A stretch of DNA of 64,000 nt, taken from positions 15,886 through 79,885 of the forward strand of contig JBOGZD010000001.1 of NCBI GenBank assembly GCA_050697155.1, read 5' to 3'. Shown here piece by piece: positions 14,678 through 22,955 of the stretch. The DNA comes from JBOGZD01 sp050697155. Lineage in GTDB: Bacteria > Actinomycetota > Thermoleophilia > Solirubrobacterales > 70-9. Made by a program: the position numbers and the translations under genes. The notes beneath the pieces are model-generated. The model was not told the origin of the DNA. It worked only from the letters and a program-made list of their open reading frames with translations, and did not search any database. Each line of letters starts with the position of its first letter. The first letter of the stretch is position 1.

Positions 14678-16051
14678 TTACGCCGCGACGGGCTCGCCGG
14701 CCATGTATGCCGGAGCCGCCGCGTCGAACATCTCGAGGATCGTCGGCGCTACCGAAACGAGCGGAACCTTCTCGGCGCGGAGGCTGTGACGGCGGCCCGG
14801 AGCCCGGATCCACATCATCCCGTCGGGATGGTGCTCGCCGCTCTTCATCAGGTCGATTTTGTAGAAGAGGTCGAAGAATGGCACCGAGCGGCCGTTCCCA
14901 TCCACGGTCAGCATCGCCTCCGGCTCGACCTTCTCCCAAATCCGACAACCCGACTTGATCTTGTTCTGCGTGCGCTCGGCGCCCATCGCGGGCTTGCCGT
15001 TCACCCGCACCCCGCGAAGCCGCGCCTCGGCGGACTGCGCGGTCCCCTCGCTCTCGAACTCGAGGTGGAAGTCCTCGGCCATCAACGGCGTCACCTCGAC
15101 CGGGCCCTCGATCCCGATCGTGCGCACGAACTGGTCGAAGTCGAGCGGGCGGTAAAGCGTCTTGCCGCCGATCTGCTCGAACGAGAGGCTCGGCTGCTGG
15201 CTGAGCGCGGTCAGCAGGACGAGCGTCGTGTCGCTGCCGGCGAGGCCGAGCAGCTGGCCGACGATCCTGTCCATCTGCTGGTAGCCGAACAGGATCGCGT
15301 CCTCGTAGACCTCTTGCTCCCCGGGCTCGGGCTTGATCTTGAAGTGCTCGGGCTCCATGTTGCGCCAGTAGAGGTGCTGGTAATGGGCGGTGCTGTTGAG
15401 GAAGAAGGTCGAGAAATCCGGGCGCTCGCGCCGCCAGTACCAACGGAAGAGGTCGAACTGGAGGCGGTCGAGCAGCACAGCGCGTCGCCAGCGCGTGCCG
15501 GAGAAGCGCTCGGTGGCGACCTGGCGCGCGATCGCGGCGACGGTTGCCGGGCGCAGGCCGTGACCCGCCATGAAGCGCAGGAACTCGATCTGCTCGGAGC
15601 GCGACAGCGGCGTCTTTGAGCGGGTGTGCTCCTGAACGTTTGCGGAGACGAAGCGGTAGTAGATGTCGAGCGCGCCCTCCGGGTAGGGGTCGACGTTGGT
15701 CGACCACGGGTCGGGAAGCACCCAGCCGTTCAGCGGCGTCTCGTAATTGATGTTCATCGAGCCGCAGACCCAGACGGTCTTGCCGGCGTCCGAGAGCAGG
15801 TCCCAAAGGCTCTTTTGCTCGAGCCTATGGCCGTCGTCGAGATGCTCTATGCCGTGTTCGCGGAACGGGATCCCGGAGTGCACTGCGACCCACTGGACCC
15901 AGGGCTCGAGATGCTCGAAGTCGTCGGCCTCGGTGATCGCGACCTCGGATTCGTCATGGAAGCGCTGGAAATTGGGCAGCTTGCCCGCGGCGATGAACTT
16001 CGCCATCAGGTGTGGCGAGAGCTCGTTGAACTCGACCAGGATCAGCGACAT
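14678..16051 (-). CDS. Alkaline-phosphatase-superfamily-like protein of unknown activity
   Basis: About 457 aa. The fold signs are those of type I phosphodiesterase/nucleotide pyrophosphatase relatives: LILVEFNELSPHLM at the start, HSGIPFREHGI, then TFFLNSTAHYQHLYW, LVLLTALSQQPSL and GEHHPDGMMWIRAPG near the end, and VAPTILEMF. The first metal-binding Asp is replaced by an Asn/Glu context and the usual Thr/Ser nucleophile before the TG motif is not obvious (PWVQWVAVHSG), so it may be catalytically altered. ATG at 16051 is preferred over a TTG three codons earlier. It sits between argG and a GT4 glycosyltransferase; similar proteins occur in surface-glycan loci. Confidence 0.6.
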   Translation of the reverse strand: MSLILVEFNELSPHLMAKFIAAGKLPNFQRFHDESEVAITEADDFEHLEPWVQWVAVHSGIPFREHGIEHLDDGHRLEQKSLWDLLSDAGKTVWVCGSMNINYETPLNGWVLPDPWSTNVDPYPEGALDIYYRFVSANVQEHTRSKTPLSRSEQIEFLRFMAGHGLRPATVAAIARQVATERFSGTRWRRAVLLDRLQFDLFRWYWRRERPDFSTFFLNSTAHYQHLYWRNMEPEHFKIKPEPGEQEVYEDAILFGYQQMDRIVGQLLGLAGSDTTLVLLTALSQQPSLSFEQIGGKTLYRPLDFDQFVRTIGIEGPVEVTPLMAEDFHLEFESEGTAQSAEARLRGVRVNGKPAMGAERTQNKIKSGCRIWEKVEPEAMLTVDGNGRSVPFFDLFYKIDLMKSGEHHPDGMMWIRAPGRRHSLRAEKVPLVSVAPTILEMFDAAAPAYMAGEPVAA

Positions 16052-16079
16052 TTGCGGCAAGAGTGTAGCCGCCGCCGGT

Positions 16080-17228
16080 TCAGGCGGAAAGCAGCGACTC
16101 GACCCGCTCCACCTCCGCGTCGAGAGTGTGGATGCGGGCGTAGGCGACGCCGGCTTCGATCATCCGCCGCCGCAGCGCCGCGTCGGCGGCCACCCGACGC
16201 GCCGCGTCGACCGCGGCCGCAACATCGCCGGACGGCACCAGGATCGCGGCATCGCCGACCGCCTCGCGAATCCCGCCGACGTCGGTGGCCACCACCGGAA
16301 GCCCTGCCGCCAACGCCTCGATGATCACCTGGGGCAGGCCTTCGGTGCGCGATACGTGCAGCAGCAGGTGGCTCGTCAGGTAGAGATCGCGAATCGCCTC
16401 GTGATCGACGTAGCCGCGGAGCTCGGCGCGGTCCGCGACCCCGAGCTCCGCAAGCCGGCTTCGCAGCTCGTCCTCGAGGAGGCCCTCCCCGCAGACGGTC
16501 AATCGCCACCGAGGATCGTCGGAGCACAGGCGGGCGAGGGCCTCGGCCAGCATCAGCGGGTTCTTCTCCTCGTCGATCCGGCCGACGCTGAGAATTCGGA
16601 GCTCGCCGTCGTAGGGCCGCGTCAGCGCCTGCCCGGGGTCGACCACCTGCTCTGAGTCGACCAGCGAGACGGCGATCTCCAACAGTCTCGGCGAGCGCCG
16701 GTACCGGCGCCGCAGTGCCGGGCCGACGACGACGGTCGGAAACCGCCGCGCGAGCAGTCGGTAGCAGCCCTCCAGGAGCCTCGCCACGAGGGCGAGGCCC
16801 GGGCGGCCGGGATGCCTGCTGCGGGCGTACTCGGGCAGGTCCTGGCGCACGCCGAGGATCACACGCCGGCGGCGCAGGACGGCGATCGCCGCGAAGACGA
16901 GTGAGAAGGGGTGCGGCCCGAGCAGCCAGCAGGCATCAACGTCTTCGAGGGAGCGCCAGAAGCGACCGATCGAGCGCCCCATCCCGCGACCGGCCCGTAG
17001 CGGCGAGGCCAGGCTCTCGTAGTAGGGCAGCCCGACGAACTCGATCCGCTCGGACAGCCGGTAATGGGCGAGCTCCCCGCCCTCGCGCAGCCGGCCGACG
17101 ACGATCATCCGGTCGATTCGCTCCGCGAGCCGGCCGAGGAACAGGGTGAATGCGCGGCGCGCATAGATCCCGCCGCCGTAATCGGAGTACTCGTCGTCGG
17201 TGTAGACCGCGAGTCGCAGGCTGGACAC
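16080..17228 (-). CDS. GT4-family glycosyltransferase
   Basis: About 382 aa, GT-B fold. The C-terminal half has the GT4 pattern: ILSVGRIDEEKNPLMLAEALARL, LTVCGEGLLEDEL, LRGYVDHEAIRDLY, SRTEGLPQVIIEALAAGLPVV and ATDVGGIREAVGD, with the E-x7-E nucleotide-sugar site. The N-terminal half begins LRLAVYTDDEYSDYGGGIY. A GTG at 17228 was preferred; a TTG at 17249 is possible. It is divergent from the sortase gene (33-bp gap) and marks the left edge of the polysaccharide locus. Confidence 0.9.
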   Translation of the reverse strand: MSSLRLAVYTDDEYSDYGGGIYARRAFTLFLGRLAERIDRMIVVGRLREGGELAHYRLSERIEFVGLPYYESLASPLRAGRGMGRSIGRFWRSLEDVDACWLLGPHPFSLVFAAIAVLRRRRVILGVRQDLPEYARSRHPGRPGLALVARLLEGCYRLLARRFPTVVVGPALRRRYRRSPRLLEIAVSLVDSEQVVDPGQALTRPYDGELRILSVGRIDEEKNPLMLAEALARLCSDDPRWRLTVCGEGLLEDELRSRLAELGVADRAELRGYVDHEAIRDLYLTSHLLLHVSRTEGLPQVIIEALAAGLPVVATDVGGIREAVGDAAILVPSGDVAAAVDAARRVAADAALRRRMIEAGVAYARIHTLDAEVERVESLLSA

Positions 17229-17261
17229 CCTAGAGCCACGCCTCCGCAATCATTGGCCGCC

Positions 17262-17957
17262 GTGCACCGGCTGCTGCGGATCTTCTCCATCGCGCTGATC
17301 ACCGCCGGCCTCGTCGTCCTCGCCGACGTCGGGATGACGCTCGCCTGGAAGGAGCCGGTGTCGACGATCTACGGCTCGATCAAGCAGGGCGAGGCCGAGG
17401 ACGAGCTCGCCGAGCTCGAGGGCCGCTTCCCGTCCGCGGCCGACCTGCGGGCGGTCGAGCGCGCGCGAGGTGTCGAGCAACGGGTCGCGTTGCTCGCCGA
17501 CCTGTTCGAGCGACGGGTCGAGCGCGGCGACGGGATCGGCCGAATCGAGATTCCGCGGATCGACCTCGACGTGGTCTTCGTCGAGGGCACCGACACGACG
17601 AGCCTGCAGAAGGGCCCCGGGCGCTACCCGGATACGGCCTTCCCCGGGCAGGGCCGGACGATCGGCATCGCCGGACACCGGACCACCTACCTGGCCCCCT
17701 TCCGCAAGATCGACGAGGTCGAGGACGGCGACGAGATCGTGCTCGACATGCCGTATGCGACCCTCACCTACCGGGTGGAAAAGCACGAGATCGTCGAGCC
17801 CACGCAGGTCGAGATCGTCCGCGACGTCGGATACGAGCGGCTCGTGCTCACCGCCTGCCACCCGCTCTACAGCGCCGCTCAGCGCTGGGCGGTGTTCGCG
17901 CAGCTCCAGGAGGTGAGCCTGTTCGCCGCCGCGGATCTGATCTGGCACGATCCCTGA
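17262..17957 (+). CDS. Sortase (class E-like transpeptidase)
   Basis: About 231 aa from a GTG start. A membrane segment (IFSIALITAGLVVLADVGM) is followed by a linker and a sortase domain: IGRIEIPRIDLDVVFVEGT, then GHRTTYLAPF with His139, LVLTACHP with Cys199, and SAAQRW with Arg208, the His-Cys-Arg triad. The LTACHP sequence and overall length fit actinobacterial class E-type enzymes. It would attach LPXTG-like proteins to peptidoglycan; the LPFTG protein at 3563 is a candidate substrate, although class E enzymes elsewhere often prefer LAXTG. No pilin genes flank it. Confidence 0.92.
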   Translation: MHRLLRIFSIALITAGLVVLADVGMTLAWKEPVSTIYGSIKQGEAEDELAELEGRFPSAADLRAVERARGVEQRVALLADLFERRVERGDGIGRIEIPRIDLDVVFVEGTDTTSLQKGPGRYPDTAFPGQGRTIGIAGHRTTYLAPFRKIDEVEDGDEIVLDMPYATLTYRVEKHEIVEPTQVEIVRDVGYERLVLTACHPLYSAAQRWAVFAQLQEVSLFAAADLIWHDP

Positions 17958-17991
17958 ATCCGGTCGAGGCGAGCGGCGGGCGGCGGGCGGT

Positions 17992-18564
17992 CTACTCGCC
18001 CGCGTCGAGAACGTGCTCGACCACGGCGCGCGCGTTTCGAATCGCGAAGTCCTCGCGTAGCCTTTCCTCGATCTCGAGGCGCGTCGCCCCCACCGCCGCC
18101 AGCTGGGTGACGAGCAGCCGGACGCCGGCCGACGGGGGCTCGAGTCGATCGCCCGAGAGGCGCCGGGCGGTCGCGCTCTCGTCCACCGCCGGCTCAGGGC
18201 CACGCCGGCGCGGCGGAGCCGCCTCCGCGGGCGGCGTTCCTTCGACGCCGAGCTCGCGCCGCGCGCCGCTGATCCGCCGGCTGAGCTCGGTTGCCTCGGC
18301 GTGCAGCTGGCGGGTGGTGTCGGCAAGCGTGTCGATCAATCGGACCGCGCTCGTGTCGTCGGCGACCCCCGCCCTCGGCGCTCCCAGCGCCGTCAGGAGC
18401 TCGTGCGCCGCGATCACGATCTCACCGCTTCGCTCCGCCGCGACCCCGAGCGCATCGGCGAGATCCGTGCTTCGCGCCACCGGCGAGGCGACGGCGTGAC
18501 CACCCACGGCGTTAGATTCCGAAGCCGGCGTGCGAGAACGGGAGCGACGACGAATGCCCGTCAT
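17992..18564 (-). CDS. Hypothetical soluble protein
   Basis: About 190 aa from an ATG at 18564; a GTG four codons upstream is also possible. The first ~15 residues are strongly basic, followed by a helical region (STDLADALGVAAERSGEIVIAAHELLTALGAP, read in shorter pieces) with coiled-coil character and an Arg/Pro-rich linker. The last ~45 residues form a compact helical block (LLVTQLAAVGATRLEIEERL, VEHVLDAGE). No family is recognised. It is divergent from the Wzz/BY-kinase gene, with the shared 18565-18713 interval holding a TAATAAT box at 18687 that could be a -10 element of the latter. Confidence 0.6.
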   Translation of the reverse strand: MTGIRRRSRSRTPASESNAVGGHAVASPVARSTDLADALGVAAERSGEIVIAAHELLTALGAPRAGVADDTSAVRLIDTLADTTRQLHAEATELSRRISGARRELGVEGTPPAEAAPPRRRGPEPAVDESATARRLSGDRLEPPSAGVRLLVTQLAAVGATRLEIEERLREDFAIRNARAVVEHVLDAGE

Positions 18565-18713
18565 TCGACGGGCCACGCTAGCGAAGAAGCTCGCCACCCG
18601 CCCGACGTCCGCGGCCCTCTCCTCTCCTGCGGTCGGGTAGCGGGCTGCGGGCCGCGCCTCGATCCGGCCACTCGAGTACGCGCCGGTAATAATGACGCCC
18701 CCCGAGGGATCAC

Positions 18714-20270
18714 GTGGCAAAAACCGGCGACCCGACGAGCGACTGGATTCATCCCCCTGCCGACCAGCAGGGCCTGAAGCGATACGTCGAGACGATCCGC
18801 GAGCGGCTCTGGCTCGTGATCGCCGCGGTGATCGTGACCACCGCGGTTGCGGTGGCGTACGTCGTGAGCACCAACAAGGTCTACGAGGGGGAGGCCGACG
18901 TGCTCATCTCCCCGATCCCCGCCGAGGCGGGGGTCGTTGCGAGCCTCGGGCTGATCTCGGAGTCGAACGACCCGCTCCGGGCGGTCGAGACCGCTGCGAC
19001 GCTGATCGAGAGCAACGCCGCCGCGGAGGGCGCCGCGGAGAGGCTCGGCCTCGAAGCCGCGCCGCGGAGAATCCTCCGAGACATCAGCGTTGAGCCGGTA
19101 GCGGAGAGCAACATCGTCACGGTGACGGCCCGCGGCTCGACACCGCAGGCCACGGCCGACCTGGCGAACGCGTTCGCCAGGGCCGCGATCGAGAGCCGCA
19201 CCGAGGTCCTCCACGATCGGATCGACGAGGAGCTGCCCAGGCTCGAGGCGCGGATCTCGGGCCTACCCCCCGGTCTCACCCGGGACAGCCTCACCGGCCA
19301 GCTGGCCCAGCTTGAGACGCTTCGCGCCGGTACCGACCCCACTGCGCAGATCGCCGAGCTGGCGACGCCCCCCAGCTCGGCGGTGTCGCCCCAGCCGGTG
19401 GCCACGGTCATCGCCGGCCTCTTCGCCGGCCTCGTGCTCGGGGTTGGCGGCGCGTTCGCGCTCACCGTCCTCGACCCCCGGCTCCGCCGCGAGGATCAGC
19501 TTCGAGATCGCTATCGCCTCCCGGTCCTCGCCCGGATCCCGCGCGAGCGAGCCCGCGGTGACGAGCCGCTCGGGTGGGACCGTCTGTCGGCGGCCTCGAT
19601 CGAGGCCTATCGGACGCTGCGGGCGATCCTCGCCCGACCGCTTGCGCGCGCCGGCGCCGGCTCGATCCTCGTCACCAGCCCGGGGCCGTCGGAGGGCAAG
19701 ACGACCGCGGCGATCAACCTCGCGACGTCGCTCGCGCTCGCGGGAAAGCGGGTGATCCTGATCGAGGCCGACCTGCGCCGCCCCTCGATCGGCCGGACGC
19801 TGGGGGTCCGGGTCGAGCGCGGCCTGATCAGCGTCCTGATCGAGGAGGCGACGCTCCAGGACTGCCTGGTGACGCCCGATTCGGCGAACGAGAACCTCCA
19901 GCTCCTGGGCGCGGAGCAGGCCGGAATCTGGGGCGGGGAGCTGCTCTCCCTGCCGGCGGCGCAGTCACTCGTCGACGAGGCCAAACTGCTCGCGGACTAC
20001 GTGGTCATCGACTCGCCACCGCTCGCGACCGTGATCGACGCCCTGCCGCTCGCGCGCACGGTGGACGACGTCCTGCTCGTGGTCAGGCTCGGCATAAGCC
20101 GGCTGAACCGGATCCATGAGCTCGCCGAGCTGCTCACCGACACGGGTATCCGACCCACCGGGTTCGCCGTGATCGGCGTCCAGCGAACCCGCGAGGCCTA
20201 CTACGGTGACTACCGCCGCCGGCCCAGCCCGGAGCGCTCGGCGCAGCCGCTGGCGACGCGTTCCGACTGA
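18714..20270 (+). CDS. Polysaccharide co-polymerase fused to BY-type tyrosine autokinase
   Basis: 518 aa with GTG start. The N-terminal Wzz-type part has two membrane helices (about 31-51 and 224-246) enclosing an extracellular loop. The cytoplasmic C-terminal kinase has Walker A GPSEGKTT (about 324-331), Walker A' LIEADLRRPS and Walker B VVIDSPP. The tail has only a small tyrosine cluster (YYGDY), where autophosphorylation would occur. Such proteins set chain length in Wzx/Wzy-dependent polymer export. It is followed 13 bp later by the Wzy/ligase-like gene, so the two form an operon. Confidence 0.93.
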   Translation: MAKTGDPTSDWIHPPADQQGLKRYVETIRERLWLVIAAVIVTTAVAVAYVVSTNKVYEGEADVLISPIPAEAGVVASLGLISESNDPLRAVETAATLIESNAAAEGAAERLGLEAAPRRILRDISVEPVAESNIVTVTARGSTPQATADLANAFARAAIESRTEVLHDRIDEELPRLEARISGLPPGLTRDSLTGQLAQLETLRAGTDPTAQIAELATPPSSAVSPQPVATVIAGLFAGLVLGVGGAFALTVLDPRLRREDQLRDRYRLPVLARIPRERARGDEPLGWDRLSAASIEAYRTLRAILARPLARAGAGSILVTSPGPSEGKTTAAINLATSLALAGKRVILIEADLRRPSIGRTLGVRVERGLISVLIEEATLQDCLVTPDSANENLQLLGAEQAGIWGGELLSLPAAQSLVDEAKLLADYVVIDSPPLATVIDALPLARTVDDVLLVVRLGISRLNRIHELAELLTDTGIRPTGFAVIGVQRTREAYYGDYRRRPSPERSAQPLATRSD

Positions 20271-20283
20271 GAGGACATCGGTC

Positions 20284-21678
20284 GTGCCGGTTCCGCTGCG
20301 GACGAGCGAGTGGGTGGCGGCGTCCGCCCTCGGTGCCCTCTGCACCGCGCTTGGCGTTGTCGCCGGCGTCGAACCGAGTTACGCCGTCTTCGGCGCATTG
20401 GGCCTGGCATTCGTCCTGCTGACCTTCGTCGACCTCGCGGCGGGCCTGGTGATCCTGATCTTCGTCGCCTTCACCGAGAGCACCCCGCTGGGCGCCGGGG
20501 CCCTCAGCCTGACGAAGCTCACCGGCCTGCTGCTCGTGCTCGCGTGGATCGCGCGGCTGGCCACGCAGCGAGCCGGTCGCGAGCGCCTGATCTTCGACGC
20601 CTACCCCGCCCTCTCCTATGTCCTGCTGATCTTCGTCGCGTGGGCCGTGGGGAGCACGGTCTGGGCCGAGAACGGCGACGCCGCGCTGTCGCACTCCTCG
20701 CGTCTCCTACTGGTTGCGATCCTCTACATCGTCGTGTACACGGTGGTCCGTGGCCGGCGGGAAGCGGGCTTCGTGATCGGCGGACTCGCCGCAGGGGCGA
20801 CGTTCACGGCGGCGTACGGGCTCGTCCTGCGGCCGGGGGTCAGCGCGACGGAGTCCGGTCGCCTCGTCTCGACCGTGCAGGATCCCAACTTCCTCGCTGC
20901 CCTTCTCGTCGCCGGTGTCGCCCTGACGGTGGCGGGATTCTTCGCGGCGCGAGGATCGGCGCCACTTCGACTCGCCGCGGCCAGCGGCGCGACGCTCTGT
21001 CTGACGGCGTTCTTCCTCACGGGCTCACGCGGTGGCATCGTCGCGTTCGCCGTGGCCTTGCTGGCCACCGTTGCCTTCGGTGGCCGCGCGCGGGGCCGAG
21101 CCCTGATCGCGACAGCGTTGATCGCGCTGGTCGCGGTCATGTACTACGCGGTCTACGCGCCCCCGGAGATCCGGGACCGGATCGTCAGCGCCACTCAGGG
21201 GGAGGCCCAGCGGGAGGAGGGGCGCCTGACGATTTGGACCGTGGGTTGGCGCATGTTCGAGGACAATGCGGTCGCCGGCGTCGGCGCCGGCAATTTCGGG
21301 GACCGATCGATCGAGTACGTGCTCGAGCCGGGGACCGTCTTCCGCACCGATCGCGTCATCGACAACCCGGACGTCGCCCACAACACTTATCTCGGGATCG
21401 GCGCCGAGCTGGGACTTGTCGGAGCGGCGCTCTACCTGACCATCGTCGGGGTGTCGACGGCTTGTGCGCTGCAAGCCGCACACCGCTTCGCGGCGCACGG
21501 CGACTGGCGAATGGAGATATTGACCCGGGGAGCGCTGGTCGCCCAGGCCGGACTCCTGACCGCCAATTTCTTCGTCAACGGCGAGGTGAACAAGGTCACT
21601 TGGCTGGTGCTCGCCCTCGGCCCGGCGCTGCTCAGCCTGGCGCGCGCGGGCGAGCCTGCCCGAGCCGATCCTCGTTGA
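20284..21678 (+). CDS. O-antigen ligase/Wzy-like polymerase
   Basis: About 464 aa with 11-12 hydrophobic segments. The large outer loop has RLTIWTVGWRMFEDNAVAGVG-type sequence (read in parts), with GVGAGNF and, later, the family hallmark AHNTYLGIGAELG. The GTG at 20284 has GAGAGGAC seven bases upstream and sits 13 bp after the co-polymerase stop; an earlier in-frame ATG would overlap that gene with no ribosome site. Expected role: polymerising lipid-linked repeat units outside the membrane. The first gene of the window is a second member of the family. Confidence 0.88.
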   Translation: MPVPLRTSEWVAASALGALCTALGVVAGVEPSYAVFGALGLAFVLLTFVDLAAGLVILIFVAFTESTPLGAGALSLTKLTGLLLVLAWIARLATQRAGRERLIFDAYPALSYVLLIFVAWAVGSTVWAENGDAALSHSSRLLLVAILYIVVYTVVRGRREAGFVIGGLAAGATFTAAYGLVLRPGVSATESGRLVSTVQDPNFLAALLVAGVALTVAGFFAARGSAPLRLAAASGATLCLTAFFLTGSRGGIVAFAVALLATVAFGGRARGRALIATALIALVAVMYYAVYAPPEIRDRIVSATQGEAQREEGRLTIWTVGWRMFEDNAVAGVGAGNFGDRSIEYVLEPGTVFRTDRVIDNPDVAHNTYLGIGAELGLVGAALYLTIVGVSTACALQAAHRFAAHGDWRMEILTRGALVAQAGLLTANFFVNGEVNKVTWLVLALGPALLSLARAGEPARADPR

Positions 21679-21711
21679 GTCGCCCCGGACCCGCGTAAGC
21701 TGGCGCCGATC

Positions 21712-22884
21712 GTGTCGCCCCACCTCGAGGAGAGCGCTCGAGCCCGGCTCGAGGTCGAGATCGTCTCCGATCCTGCGAAGCTCGAAGCCTTCGAGGCCGC
21801 CTGGCGCGAGCTGGCCGTCGCTCGCGCCAACGCCTTCGTGACCCCCGAGTGGTTCCTCGCCTGGCATCGCCATTACGGCCCGGAGCATGAGCCGCTGGTC
21901 TGCGCGGTGCGGGGCCCGGCGGGAGACTTGCGCGGGGTCCTGCCGCTGGTGCTCGCCCGTAATCGCCCCCGGACCGTTCGCTTCGCGGGCTCGGCCCTCG
22001 GCGACCACTTCCACCCGGCCGCCAGCGAGGACGAGGAGGAGCTGGTCGCATCCGCCGCGGCTCGCGCGCTGCGCGCCTGCGACCGCCGCTGGTCCGCGAT
22101 CGTGCTCGAGAACGTCGGCGCGGACGCGGCCTGGTGGCGCGAGCTGTCCCAGCGCGACGGCCTCGCACCGGTCATCGACCGCAGCTCGGTCCTGCCATAC
22201 GCGCGGCTGGCGGACCGCAGCTGGAACGAGTACATGGCGTCGCGCAGCCGCAACCTGCGGAGCCAGGTGGCTCGTAGACTCCGGGCGCTCGAGCGCCACC
22301 ACCATGTCCGGGTGCGCTGGACCGGTGCCGTGGATCGGGTAACGGCGGACATGGAATCCCTGTTCAGGCTCCATGATGCGCGCTGGCAGGCGCGGACCGG
22401 CGAATCGTCGCTCACCAGCGAGCGCGCCCGGGCCTTCCATGCGGACTTCGCCTCTCTCGCACACCGACGGGGTTGGCTGCGGCTCTGCTTCCTCGACGTC
22501 GATGAGCGTCCGGTCGCCGCCTGGTACGGCTGGCGGATCGGAGAGCGGTTCGCCTACTACCAGGCCGGGTTCGATCCCGCCTGGGCCGACCGAAGCGTCG
22601 GCTTCGTGCTCTTCGCACAGACCATTCGCTCGGCTGCGGAGGAGAACGCCGCCGAGTACGACATGCTGCTCGGAGACGAGCCGTTCAAGGCGCGCTTCGC
22701 GGACTCAGAGCGGCGCGTGTGCACGGTGCTGATCGCGCCGCGCATGGCGCCCGCACGCCTCTTGGCCATCGGTGAGACTCGGCTCCGCCGGGCCGCATCG
22801 CGGCTCCCGCACGGCTTGCGCGAATCGGCGAAGCGATACGCACGTGCCCTTCTCGATCGGCTCCCAATGGCGCGCCGGCGTTGA
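21712..22884 (+). CDS. GNAT/FemAB-like acyl- or aminoacyl-transferase (BioF2/CelD-type domain)
   Basis: 390 aa with GTG start. The layout matches the acetyltransferase_6/BioF2-like family: VTPEWFLAWHRHYG near the N-terminus, RNLRSQVARRLRALE in the middle, then WLRLCFLDVDERPVAAWYGW, AYYQAGFDPAWADRSVGFVL and YDMLLGDEPFKARFAD. This double-GNAT fold is related to FemAB transferases, and members are common in exopolysaccharide loci. A second copy of the family is at 31850. It lies between the polymerase gene and an ATP-grasp gene, so it may add an acyl or amino acid group to the glycan. Substrate unknown. Confidence 0.8.
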   Translation: MSPHLEESARARLEVEIVSDPAKLEAFEAAWRELAVARANAFVTPEWFLAWHRHYGPEHEPLVCAVRGPAGDLRGVLPLVLARNRPRTVRFAGSALGDHFHPAASEDEEELVASAAARALRACDRRWSAIVLENVGADAAWWRELSQRDGLAPVIDRSSVLPYARLADRSWNEYMASRSRNLRSQVARRLRALERHHHVRVRWTGAVDRVTADMESLFRLHDARWQARTGESSLTSERARAFHADFASLAHRRGWLRLCFLDVDERPVAAWYGWRIGERFAYYQAGFDPAWADRSVGFVLFAQTIRSAAEENAAEYDMLLGDEPFKARFADSERRVCTVLIAPRMAPARLLAIGETRLRRAASRLPHGLRESAKRYARALLDRLPMARRR

Positions 22885-22955
22885 TCGAACGCGGTCTGGA
22901 TGGTCCCGGGACCGGCCGGCGTCGGTGCACGGGTGCTCGCCCCTAGACTGGCGCG

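Noticed and set aside
13427..15619. A 730-codon plus-strand frame opposite argG and the phosphatase-like gene
   Set aside because: Entirely antisense to conserved coding sequence; no domain or ribosome site. It is a shadow of GC-rich codons.
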